Below are positions 14,983-23,782 of a stretch of DNA of 46,920 bases, piece after piece. The translations under genes were made by a program, and so were the position numbers. Within the stretch, counting starts at the first letter, position 1. Each line of letters opens with the position of its first letter. The stretch comes from Pelomicrobium methylotrophicum. GTDB taxonomy: Bacteria; Pseudomonadota; Gammaproteobacteria; Burkholderiales; UBA6910. The stretch is from the NCBI RefSeq assembly GCF_008014345.1, contig NZ_VPFL01000024.1, positions 1 through 46,920 of the forward strand. Direction: 5' to 3'. Below the pieces are notes generated by a model. The model saw only the letters and a list, made by a program, of their open reading frames with translations, did not search any database and was not told where the DNA came from.

Positions 14983-17683
14983 CGCCTCCCTCCGGCTCCA
15001 TGGGCCCCAGGTTCAATCGCTCGTGAACGCGGCACAAAAGCCCCTGGTCGCAGTGCTCACAAGTCCGCGGGTACTGTTTGGGATCGACCCGGGCATCACC
15101 CGCCACGAAGGCCCGGCCCAAGGCTTCCAGCGCCTGACGCCAAGCGCCGAGCAGGGTGTCCCAGTCCTCGCGGTACCTGACCCCCGGCATGTCCACTCGG
15201 GCAGCGGCGACGCCTCGAAAGCCCATGTCGCCCGGACGGATCTGGGCGAAGGCCACTGCTGCCACCGGATCGGTGGAGCCGATGGCGTAGAGGGGGAGCT
15301 GCGGCTCCTCCAGGCGCCCATCCTCCCAATGGCTTGGCCGAGCCTCGCCGGTCTTGTAGTCGATGATGGCACGGCGGCCGTCGGGAAATCGATCCACCCG
15401 ATCAAGGGTCACGCGAACGGTGAGGCCGCCCACCGTGAGTTCCTGCTGCGCTTCGGCTGCTTCCACTTCGAAGTCACCCCGCGCGCGCTCCACCTCTTCC
15501 AGCCACGCCAGCGTGAGGCGGGCGAGGCGTTCCTTCTCCAGCGCGGCATAGCGGCCGGAGAGCGTCCGGGGCCGCTCTCGTGCCAGCGCCTTCACCGCTT
15601 CCTCCGCGGCCGCTTTAACGATGGCCTCGAGCCGCTCGGGCGAGATGCGCTCCAGGGCCTGCCGTGAGCGCAACTGCGCCCATACCCGCGCCAGCACCTG
15701 GTGCAAGAGGCTGCCGCGCTCGGCGGCGCTCAAGCCCGGCTGGGGCAGACCGAGAGAAGCGGATGCGAGCCGGTGAGCGGCAAAGGCGCGGAAAGGACAG
15801 GCCGCTTGGTCGCGGAAGACCTGGCTTCCGCCGCGCGCAAGATCCCCTGGCGGATGGCTCGGGCCGGTCGTATCTTCGACGCACTCCATACGCCCCGAGC
15901 CGTGGATCACGTCGCGGTAAATCGGCGACTCGGCCAGACCCAGCACGGCCGCTTCCACCGCGGGAACGCCAGCAATGAGCGGGCTTGCCGCCAGGTCTCG
16001 ATCCCCCTCGCGCCGGGGATGGGAGAGCACCAGCTCCTTCGTGCTCACAAACCAGCCGTCGGTCAGGCGCTGGGCGAATGCCAACTCCCGCTCGGCCGAA
16101 GCGTGGGGCAGGCCGGCCCGCGCCTGGAGCGGGATCGGCAGGAAGGGATTGGGACGGGGCGAAGCAGGCCACGCTTCGTCCGTGAGCCCCATCACCCACA
16201 GGTGGTCGAACTCCAGGTGGTCCGCTTCCAGCACGCCCAGGATCTGCACCGGCACCTCGGGGGACGCCGGCTGAAACAAAGTGTCGGCCGCCATGCGCTT
16301 GACCCGCGACAGCGCTCCAGCGAGCGGGAGTCGGGGGAGGGCCACATCGAGACTGGCAAGCGTCGTCAGGAGCTCGCGCCACTTCTCGTGGACTTGGTAC
16401 TCTTCGCTCGTGAGCGTGCGACCGCCGGGAAAGCCCAAGGCGGTGAGCGCGGCGAAGAATACTTCCGCCCACTCGGACGGGGCCCGCACGGCGTCGCCGT
16501 TCTCGTCGGCCAGGACCAGCAAAGCTTCAAGGCTGTGCGCCAACACAGGCGCAGCGTAAGGCCGCGGTTGCCCCCGCGCATCCTCCTCGAGCGCCAGGAG
16601 GCGGAGCCGTCGCAGCTCCACCTGCGGCTCGCCGCGGGCCCGCAGATGCGCATCGAGCAGCGCCCGCGGCGCCTGTTCGGCTTGCGCCCCGGCAATGAAC
16701 GGCGAGCGCAGGAGGCTGCCCAGGCGATTCAAGTCCGTCTCCCCGCGCAGGAGCTCGAGCACGGCAAGAGCCGTGTCCACCAGGGGATAGGCGGCCAGGG
16801 GCTCGCCCAAGGAAACGTTGAACGGCAGCGCTGCCCGAGGGGTCTTCGGCAACCCGGCAGCCGGCTGCATCACTTGCGCAAACACGCGCGCAAGCTGGCG
16901 ACGCTGCTCCATCAGCGCCGGCACCACCACACCGATGCGCGCGTGCGGGTCAGCGTCGAGCCGTGCGCGGGCCCAGCGAGCGGCGGTCAGGACCTCGTCT
17001 TTGCGGGAAGGAAGCGCCAAGCGCATCGGCCGGGCGGCGCCGTCCGGCGGCGCCAGTTCGGCGAGGGCGCATCCAGCGTGCCCAAGGGCGGCGAACAGCT
17101 CGCGCTCCTGGGGCGTCATCTCCTGGAAGCCGCACAGCACAGCCTCCCGGGGCACCGGGACCTGCCGCTCCCGTATCCATACCGCCAGCAGGTCCGGCAG
17201 GCGGGCGACGTCGATGGCACCCAGCGTCCGGGCCAGCTCACGGAAGCCGCGCGCCCAGCGCAGGAAGGCGCGGCAGTCCTCGTTGAGCGGCTGGCGCTCC
17301 AGGGGTTCCCAAAGGCGGTAGGCATGGGCCAGTTGCCAGGCCTGCCGCGCCATGGAGGCGGTGGAAGCCACCTGCAACAAGGGGTTCGCCGCCTCCGACT
17401 CGCCGATCACCCGCTCCCACAGCGCCTGTTCCTGGAACGACGAAAGGAGCCGGGGACCGGCTGCAACGCCGGCATCGGCGTAGAGACGCTCCAGCCAGGC
17501 AGAGAGGGGAAGAATTTCGGGCGTCGGCCAGACGGCGAGGCCCCGGGCCTGCTGCCGGCGGTCGTACTCGTGCTTGAGGAAGCGCGCCAGCCGCCGATTG
17601 GCGGTCAGCGCAACGCCGCCGGCCTCGAGCCGCTCAAACAACACCGGGCGGGAAAGCGATGGGAAACCCGCGGCACCGGTCAT
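14975..17683 (-). CDS. AddB-like PD-(D/E)XK nuclease, partner of the helicase
   Basis: The 902-residue protein has a helicase-like but Walker-poor N-terminal half (LTANRRLARFLK near residue 27) and a C-terminal RecB-type nuclease (D-R-V-D, then IIDYKTG with Asp775, then EPQLPLYA). Cys629 in ACPFRAF, with Cys875, Cys878 and Cys884 near the end, has the four-cysteine spacing of the iron-sulfur 'staple' of AddB-type nucleases. This suggests a 4Fe-4S cluster clamps the nuclease domain. It corresponds to the bacterial 'probable DNA repair protein' family paired with a UvrD-type helicase. Its 8-base overlap with the downstream helicase gene supports a two-subunit AddAB-like complex. Confidence 0.88.
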   Translation of the reverse strand: MTGAAGFPSLSRPVLFERLEAGGVALTANRRLARFLKHEYDRRQQARGLAVWPTPEILPLSAWLERLYADAGVAAGPRLLSSFQEQALWERVIGESEAANPLLQVASTASMARQAWQLAHAYRLWEPLERQPLNEDCRAFLRWARGFRELARTLGAIDVARLPDLLAVWIRERQVPVPREAVLCGFQEMTPQERELFAALGHAGCALAELAPPDGAARPMRLALPSRKDEVLTAARWARARLDADPHARIGVVVPALMEQRRQLARVFAQVMQPAAGLPKTPRAALPFNVSLGEPLAAYPLVDTALAVLELLRGETDLNRLGSLLRSPFIAGAQAEQAPRALLDAHLRARGEPQVELRRLRLLALEEDARGQPRPYAAPVLAHSLEALLVLADENGDAVRAPSEWAEVFFAALTALGFPGGRTLTSEEYQVHEKWRELLTTLASLDVALPRLPLAGALSRVKRMAADTLFQPASPEVPVQILGVLEADHLEFDHLWVMGLTDEAWPASPRPNPFLPIPLQARAGLPHASAERELAFAQRLTDGWFVSTKELVLSHPRREGDRDLAASPLIAGVPAVEAAVLGLAESPIYRDVIHGSGRMECVEDTTGPSHPPGDLARGGSQVFRDQAACPFRAFAAHRLASASLGLPQPGLSAAERGSLLHQVLARVWAQLRSRQALERISPERLEAIVKAAAEEAVKALARERPRTLSGRYAALEKERLARLTLAWLEEVERARGDFEVEAAEAQQELTVGGLTVRVTLDRVDRFPDGRRAIIDYKTGEARPSHWEDGRLEEPQLPLYAIGSTDPVAAVAFAQIRPGDMGFRGVAAARVDMPGVRYREDWDTLLGAWRQALEALGRAFVAGDARVDPKQYPRTCEHCDQGLLCRVHERLNLGPMEPEGGDD

Positions 17684-17739
17684 GAAAAAAGATCGATTCG
17701 GCAGCGCCGGGCGACGCCCACAATCCCGCGCCTGCCCGC

Positions 17740-18063
17740 TTACCGCTCGAGCATCCCCCGCTTATTTTTGACTTTCGCCCACTCGTCGGCGTCGGCCGGA
17801 GGGGCCTTCTTTTCGATGATCGGCTTCCACACCTTGGCCAGCTCGGCGTTCAGGGCGATGAAGTCGCGCTGGTCTTCGGGAACATCGTCCTCGGCAAAAA
17901 TCGCCTCCACCGGACACTCCGGCACGCACAACGTGCAGTCGATGCACTCGTCTGGATCGATCACCAGGAAATTAGGGCCCTCCCGGAAACAATCCACCGG
18001 GCAGACATCGACGCAGTCGGTGTATTTGCACTTGATGCACGATTCGGTGACAACGTAGGTCAT
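17740..18063 (-). CDS. fdxA: FdxA-type 7Fe ferredoxin
   Basis: The 107-residue ferredoxin has Cys9, Cys17, Cys21, Cys40, Cys43, Cys46 and Cys50, the pattern for one [3Fe-4S] and one [4Fe-4S] cluster as in FdxA-type proteins. Cys12 and Cys25 are extra. The C-terminal third (about residues 60-107) is helical and matches the extension of Azotobacter-type 7Fe ferredoxins. It acts as a low-potential electron carrier in the cytoplasm. It is divergent from trxA, with 239 bases between starts, and lies upstream of the AddB-like gene on the same strand, though the 56-base gap gives no proof of co-transcription. Confidence 0.95.
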   Translation of the reverse strand: MTYVVTESCIKCKYTDCVDVCPVDCFREGPNFLVIDPDECIDCTLCVPECPVEAIFAEDDVPEDQRDFIALNAELAKVWKPIIEKKAPPADADEWAKVKNKRGMLER

Positions 18064-18190
18064 AGACGATCCTCAGGGAATTTCATGAGGCGGGTGGAGG
18101 CAAAAAGCATATTCTAGCAGGAAAGGTCTGCCGGGCATTCCACGGCCCCTTGAAAAAACGGGGCTCCCGCCTCACATTGGAACCAAGTCA

Positions 18191-18221
18191 AAAAAGCGCC
18201 GCTTCTCAATAGGGGCTTTTT
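18191..18221. promoter_or_regulatory. Hairpin with A/T tails in the fdxA-trxA spacer
   Basis: AAAAAGC (18191-18197) pairs with GCTTTTT (18215-18221), and two more C-G pairs close the stem after one mismatch. It resembles a small bidirectional terminator or an attenuator. A TAGCAT box at 18226-18231, with TTCTCA 17 bases upstream, could be the trxA promoter, in which case this dyad overlaps it. Confidence 0.35.
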
Positions 18222-18302
18222 GGGCTAGCATAGAGAGTGCGCACTGTGTCCCGGCGTCCTGCCGATCCCAGATACTCCCTGCATTCCATGCCAGAACAGC
18301 CG

Positions 18303-18629
18303 ATGAGCGAGCACATACATTACGTGACCGATGACTCATTCGAGGCAGAAGTCTTGAAGTCCGACATCCCCGTGCTGGTGGACTATTGGGCCGAATGGTG
18401 CGGCCCGTGCAAGATGATCGCACCGATCCTCGACGAGGTGGCCCAGGAATACGCCGGCCGGCTCAAGGTCGCAAAGCTCAACATTGACGAGAACCAGGCC
18501 ACGCCACCCAGGTACGGCATTCGCGGCATTCCGACGCTCATGCTGTTCAAGAACGGAAATGTGGAAGCCACCAAGGTTGGCGCATTGTCCAAATCCCAGT
18601 TGACAGCCTTTATTGACAGCCACCTCTGA
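18303..18629 (+). CDS. trxA: Thioredoxin
   Basis: The 108-residue protein is a standard bacterial thioredoxin: active-site WCGPCK with Cys33 and Cys36, buried Asp27, and the cis-proline loop GIPTLM. It reduces protein disulfides in the cytoplasm, with electrons from thioredoxin reductase. An upstream in-frame ATG at 18288 would add five residues; 18303 gives the usual MSEHI-type start and family length. Neither has a strong ribosome binding site. It is followed by rho 119 bases downstream, the common trxA-rho order in betaproteobacteria. Confidence 0.96.
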   Translation: MSEHIHYVTDDSFEAEVLKSDIPVLVDYWAEWCGPCKMIAPILDEVAQEYAGRLKVAKLNIDENQATPPRYGIRGIPTLMLFKNGNVEATKVGALSKSQLTAFIDSHL

Positions 18630-18748
18630 TACGAGTAGCCTAGGGCAGCGGCTCGAGTTAAGGAGTTGATTCGAAAAGACTCGGGCCAGTTCCAGGCGCA
18701 GCACCCTCCCCACCTGTTCCTTCCCTTGTTTTCCCGGGGTCGTTCCGC

Positions 18749-19979
<1,231 letters not shown>

Positions 19980-20008
<29 letters not shown>

Positions 20009-20295
20009 GTCGAGCTCGTTCCCTTCGACCGTCGGCAAACGCGGCGCTGCGTGGCCCGAAGTCCGTTGCGCCCTCCCCGCCCCAGCCGCTCCGCGGCGCC
20101 GCGTCCGGGCGCATACTTCTTCGACTCCATGCGCCGTGGCTGAGTCGAGCTCGTTCCCTTCGACCGTCGGCAAACGCGGCGCTGCGTGGCCCGAAGTCCG
20201 TTGCGCCCTCCCCGCCCCAGCCGCTCCGCGGCGCCGCGTCCGGGCGCATACTTCTTCGACTCCATGCGCCGTGGCTGAGTCGAGCTCGTTCCCTT
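19980..20295. repeat. 135-bp tandem repeat (2.3 copies) spanning the rho 3' end
   Basis: Copies lie at 19980-20114, 20115-20249 and 20250-20295 (partial, 46 bases). The two full copies appear identical. Each starts with the last nine codons of rho plus stop (ACTTCTTCGACTCC onward), continues into TCGAGCTCGTTCCCTT, and then has about 89 bases of extra sequence, including a C-rich, G-poor stretch (GCGCCCTCCCCGCCCCAGCC) and a GCGGCGCCGC palindrome. The third copy stops exactly before the icd start. The unit is a multiple of three, so several frames stay open across it, but none looks like a gene. The C-rich segment has the composition of a Rho loading site. Confidence 0.95.
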
Positions 20296-20296
20296 G

Positions 20297-21322
20297 ATGA
20301 ACTCCCGCCTGATCCCCGCCACGCTGATCCCCGGTGACGGTATCGGCCCGGAAATCACCGCTGCCACGCTGAAAGTCCTGGACGCCCTCGGCGCCCCTTT
20401 CGAGTGGGAGACGCGCGCCGCCGGCATGGCGGCCGTGGAAAAGCACGGAGACCCGATTCCAGCCGAGACGCTGGCAAGCATCCGACGCACGAGGCTGGCC
20501 CTGAAAGGACCGCTCACCACGCCGGTCGGCGGGGGCTACCGCTCAGTGAACGTGCAGCTGCGCAAGGAGTTCCAGCTCTACGCCAACGTGCGGCCGGCCC
20601 GCACCCTCCTTCCTGGCGGCCGCTACGACCACGTGGACATCGTGCTGGTGCGCGAGAACACCGAAGGCTTCTACGTCGGGTTCGAGCATTACATTCCCAT
20701 GGGCGATGACCCGCAGGCTGCCGCAGTCTCCTCCGGCATCATCACCCGCGAGGGCTGCCGGCGAGTGGCCAAATTCGCCTTCGACTACGCGCTCAAGCAC
20801 GGGCGGCGAAAGCTCACCATCGTGCATAAAGCCAATATCCTCAAGGCCCTCACGGGCCTGTTCCTGGAAACGGTACGGGAAGTGGGGGCAAAGTACGAAG
20901 GCCGGATCCAGATCGAGGACCGCATCATCGACGCCTGCGCCATGCAATTGGTGCTGGACCCAGGCCGGTTCGATCTCATCCTCACCACCAACCTGTTCGG
21001 GGACATCCTCTCAGATTTGATCGCCGGCCTGGTGGGCGGCCTGGGCCTCGCGCCGGGGGCCAACATCGGGCGCGAGGCCGCCATCTTCGAGGCCGTGCAC
21101 GGATCCGCCCCCGACATCGCCGGCCAGGGGATCGCGAACCCCACGGCGCTGATGCTGGCTGCCGCCATGATGCTGGAGCACGTGCAACGCGACGATTTGG
21201 CCCGGCGCCTGAGGCAGGCCATCGAGACGACGCTGCGCGAGGACGGCGTGCGGACCCGGGACCTCGGCGGCACCGCCTCCACCATCGAGTTCGCCGACGC
21301 CGTCGCGCACCACCTGCGCTAG
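20297..21322 (+). CDS. NAD-type isocitrate dehydrogenase (isocitrate/isopropylmalate DH family)
   Basis: The 341-residue protein belongs to the beta-decarboxylating dehydrogenases. Recognisable parts are the substrate loop VRPARTLLPG, ENTEGFYVGFEH, the catalytic Lys helix IVHKANILKALTGLFLE, the metal-binding IIDACAMQLV and LTTNLFGDILSD segments, and the cofactor loop HGSAPDIAGQGIANP. Length and the ENTEGFY motif fit the short NAD-dependent isocitrate dehydrogenase rather than the longer NADP enzyme or LeuB, though homologous enzymes acting on tartrate or homoisocitrate cannot be excluded. ATG at 20297 is preferred; TTG at 20294 is one codon earlier. No ribosome binding site is visible, and the start abuts the partial repeat copy, so translation may be weak or coupled. 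Confidence 0.85.
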   Translation: MNSRLIPATLIPGDGIGPEITAATLKVLDALGAPFEWETRAAGMAAVEKHGDPIPAETLASIRRTRLALKGPLTTPVGGGYRSVNVQLRKEFQLYANVRPARTLLPGGRYDHVDIVLVRENTEGFYVGFEHYIPMGDDPQAAAVSSGIITREGCRRVAKFAFDYALKHGRRKLTIVHKANILKALTGLFLETVREVGAKYEGRIQIEDRIIDACAMQLVLDPGRFDLILTTNLFGDILSDLIAGLVGGLGLAPGANIGREAAIFEAVHGSAPDIAGQGIANPTALMLAAAMMLEHVQRDDLARRLRQAIETTLREDGVRTRDLGGTASTIEFADAVAHHLR

Positions 21323-21386
21323 GGGTAACGTGATCGACGGCCGCTTTGTCCGAGCCCGGCCGTGCAGTGCCCGCAGCTCGCGGACC

Positions 21387-21415
21387 TTGCAACGATACGT
21401 TGATTCCACGATAAT
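21387..21415 (+). promoter_or_regulatory. Sigma-70-type promoter for rpmE
   Basis: TTGCAA (21387-21392) and GATAAT (21410-21415) are separated by exactly 17 bases, giving a predicted start near 21422 and a leader of about 50 bases before the rpmE ATG. It lies downstream of icd, so rpmE need not depend on readthrough. Confidence 0.5.
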
Positions 21416-21472
21416 TACTCGTTTTCGTATAGCGCTGACTCGCACCGGCTGCGGCAAGCGCAAGGAATCGCC

Positions 21473-21691
21473 ATGAAAGAGAAGATTCACCCCCCATACA
21501 CCGAGATCACAGTCACTTGCAGCTGCGGAAACACTTTCAAGACCCGCTCCACCCTGGGGCGCGACCTGCACGTGGAAGTGTGCTCGGCGTGCCATCCGTT
21601 CTACACCGGCACCCAGAAGATCGTGGACACGGCGGGGCGCGTGGAGAAGTTCCGCCAGAAATACGGAAACAAGCGAGCAGCCCAGACCTGA
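21473..21691 (+). CDS. rpmE: 50S ribosomal protein L31, zinc-binding type
   Basis: The 72-residue L31 keeps the four zinc ligands Cys16, Cys18, Cys37 and Cys40 (C-x-C and C-x-x-C), marking it as the zinc-containing form rather than the zinc-free paralogue used under zinc starvation. The [20 protein letters not shown] stretch is the family core. An AAGGA ribosome binding site precedes ATG 21473 at good spacing, and a classic rho-independent terminator follows. Together with trxA and rho it makes up a common betaproteobacterial neighbourhood, here interrupted by icd. Confidence 0.96.
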   Translation: MKEKIHPPYTEITVTCSCGNTFKTRSTLGRDLHVEVCSACHPFYTGTQKIVDTAGRVEKFRQKYGNKRAAQT

Positions 21692-21711
21692 TTCCTTCAG
21701 TCCCATCCTGC

Positions 21712-21742
21712 AAAGGCAGCGCAAGCTGCCTTTTTGTTTTTT
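21712..21742 (+). terminator. Rho-independent terminator after rpmE
   Basis: AAAGGCAGC (21712-21720) pairs perfectly with GCTGCCTTT (21725-21733) over a GCAA loop and is followed by TTGTTTTTT. This is the clearest intrinsic terminator in the window. Confidence 0.92.
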
Positions 21743-21837
21743 CGCGGCGCAAGCAGGTGGCGGGTCGTCTTTGCCTGCTCGCCTGAAACACGGGAGCCCC
21801 GGCGGGCGGGACGGAAATCAATCGCGTCAGATGCGGG

Positions 21838-21843
21838 TAAAAT
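21838..21843 (+). promoter_or_regulatory. Candidate -10 box upstream of the glycosyltransferase
   Basis: TAAAAT in the context GGGTAAAATAGCC resembles extended -10 elements. It lies about 150 bases before the annotated glycosyltransferase start; no clear -35 hexamer accompanies it. Confidence 0.3.
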
Positions 21844-21998
21844 AGCCGGCATGCTTCAGGCCCCGCTCTCTTCCACCCCAAAGGCGTCGGCCGCTTTCCC
21901 CCTCTTTCCCGTTCGAGCTCCCGCCGTGCGAGGTTTCGTTCGCCCCCTCGCGCCGGGGGCCAAGCCGTTGCACGCCTCCAACGGCGTGTGGATGAGCC

Positions 21999-23726
21999 TT
22001 GCCCACGCTGCGGGTTAGTGCCTTGGCCATACCGCCCTTCCGCCCCCCGGAATCACCGTACGCGAAGTACCAGCAACCGCCTCATCCGGCGTGGTTGTTC
22101 GCGCTGGTGATCGTGGCCTGGCTCTTTCCGGGTCTGGTGGGTCACGATCCCTGGAAGCCGGATGAGCCGGAGAACTTCGGCATCGTCTACCACATGGTTC
22201 GCACCGGCGAATGGCTGGTGCCGACCCTGACCGGCGAGCCGGTGCTGGAAAAGCCGCCGCTGTACTATGCAGTGGCCGCCGTCTTCGCCAAGCTCTTCGC
22301 GCCGGTGCTCCCGCTGCACGATGGCGCCCGGCTGGCCACCGGTTTTTTCATGGCCCTCACCTTTCTACTCGTAGGGCTGACCGGACGGGAACTCTACGGA
22401 CGCGGTTACGGATGGGTGAGCGCCCTCTCGCTGCTGGGCTGCTTCGGTCTCATCATCCGCGGCCACCAGATCATCGCTGATGTGGCCCTGCTCGCCGGGG
22501 CTGCGGCCACGTTTTGCGGGCTCGCCATGGGCGTTCGGCGCCCAGGCGCCGGGGGCGTCATTCTGGGCACCGGGCTCGGTGTGGCTTTCATGTCGGAGGG
22601 CCTGCTGGCGCCCCTGCTGACCGCCGTCATCATCGCGTGGGTGGTCGCCGCTTCCCCGGTGTGGCGCACGCGCAGCGTGGCGATCTGCCTGGTGCTGGGC
22701 GTCACCTTCGCTGCGCCATGGCTGGGCCTCTGGCCCTACCTCCTCTACCGCCATTCGCCGACGCTGTTCTCCGCCTGGCTTGCCGCCGATCTCGCCCGTT
22801 TCCCGGGTCTTGCGCCGCTCACCCTCGACAGCGCCCTGTTCTACGTGAAGGCGCTACCGTGGTTCGCGTGGCCGGCACTGCCCCTGGCGGCGTGGACCCT
22901 ATGGCACGAAGGACGCGAGGGATTCAGGCATCCCGGCGTGCACCTTCCCGTCATCGCGTTCCTGGTGATGCTCCTCGGTGCGAGCCTCTCCCCCAGTGCC
23001 CGCGACGTGGAAGGCCTGCCGCTGCTGATCCCCCTGGCGTTGCTCGGCGCTGCGGGGATCTACACGCTGCGGCGCGGCGCGGCCAACTCGATGTATTGGT
23101 TCGCCCTCCTCGGTTTCAGCGTGCTGGCGCTGGTGGCGTGGTTCTACTGGACGCCCCTGGCTCTGGAAGTGCCCGACCGCCTGTTCCGGCACCTGGATCG
23201 CATGCGCCCGGGCTACACCTTCGGCTTCCGACTGGGCCCTTTCCTGGTGGGGCTTGGCTACACGCTGGCGTGGATCGGGCTCCTCGTGGCGTTGAGGAAG
23301 AACCCTCAGCGCCCCTTGCTGGCGTGGTGCGCCGGCCTCACCCTGGTCTGGTGCCTGATGATGTCGCTGCTCATCAGCTACATCGACCATGCCAAGACCT
23401 ATCGTGGGGTGGTCTCGTCCCTGCGCACCGCGCTTCCGGTGAACCCCCCGTGCCTCGACAGCCTCCATCTCGGCAAATCCCAGCGAGCCATGCTGGAGTA
23501 TTTTGGGGACATCGTCACCCGCCCCGTCCCGACCGGTAGCGAAGGATCATGCGCCTGGCTTCTGGTGCAGGGCGATCCCCGCCGCTGGACGGAGCCTGCC
23601 GGAGAGTGGGAAAAGGTCTGGGAAGGCAGCCGTCCACGGGACAAGAACGAGCTGTGGGTGCTCTACAAGAAGAAGCCGCAGGTGACCAAGGTCACGCGGC
23701 GGCTCGCGGCACGGGTGGAGGGGTGA
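21999..23726 (+). CDS. ArnT-like membrane glycosyltransferase (GT83/PMT superfamily)
   Basis: The protein of up to 575 residues has about a dozen hydrophobic segments. Soon after the first it carries the acidic motif DPWKPDEPENF, which in ArnT and related GT-C enzymes holds the catalytic acid in the first periplasmic loop. EKPPLYY and the HDGARLATGFFMAL segment also match the family. It probably transfers a sugar from a polyprenyl phosphate donor to a lipid or glycan on the periplasmic side; whether that is 4-amino-arabinose on lipid A is not shown, and no other arn genes are nearby. The start is uncertain: TTG at 21999 opens the frame, and TTG at 22023 is possible. No strong ribosome binding site is seen. 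Confidence 0.82.
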   Translation: MPTLRVSALAIPPFRPPESPYAKYQQPPHPAWLFALVIVAWLFPGLVGHDPWKPDEPENFGIVYHMVRTGEWLVPTLTGEPVLEKPPLYYAVAAVFAKLFAPVLPLHDGARLATGFFMALTFLLVGLTGRELYGRGYGWVSALSLLGCFGLIIRGHQIIADVALLAGAAATFCGLAMGVRRPGAGGVILGTGLGVAFMSEGLLAPLLTAVIIAWVVAASPVWRTRSVAICLVLGVTFAAPWLGLWPYLLYRHSPTLFSAWLAADLARFPGLAPLTLDSALFYVKALPWFAWPALPLAAWTLWHEGREGFRHPGVHLPVIAFLVMLLGASLSPSARDVEGLPLLIPLALLGAAGIYTLRRGAANSMYWFALLGFSVLALVAWFYWTPLALEVPDRLFRHLDRMRPGYTFGFRLGPFLVGLGYTLAWIGLLVALRKNPQRPLLAWCAGLTLVWCLMMSLLISYIDHAKTYRGVVSSLRTALPVNPPCLDSLHLGKSQRAMLEYFGDIVTRPVPTGSEGSCAWLLVQGDPRRWTEPAGEWEKVWEGSRPRDKNELWVLYKKKPQVTKVTRRLAARVEG

Positions 23727-23782
23727 AGGGGATGAGAAGTGACTGGCAGGGGTTTCCTCAACCCAGCCCGTTTCACCCCTCC
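23717..23782. repeat. 11-bp inverted repeat covering two convergent stop codons
   Basis: GGAGGGGTGAA at 23717-23727 and TTCACCCCTCC at 23772-23782 are exact complements separated by 44 bases. Each arm contains the final codons and TGA stop of one of the convergent genes (glycosyltransferase and GH57). There is no T-run, so intrinsic termination is doubtful. Confidence 0.6.

Noticed and set aside
12574-15180. Open frame of 868 codons on the plus strand, antisense to the helicase gene
   Set aside because: It lies opposite a clearly conserved helicase with full motifs. Long antisense frames are expected in GC-rich coding DNA, and its translation has no recognisable domain.
15701-18058. 785-codon plus-strand frame across the AddB-like and fdxA genes
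   Set aside because: Antisense to two recognisable genes, with His/Gln/Arg-rich shadow composition and no domain.
21049-21966. 18-bp match between icd and the region before the glycosyltransferase (CCTCGCGCCGGGGGCCAA)
   Set aside because: A GC-rich match of this length could be chance, there is no flanking similarity, and one copy is within conserved icd coding sequence.
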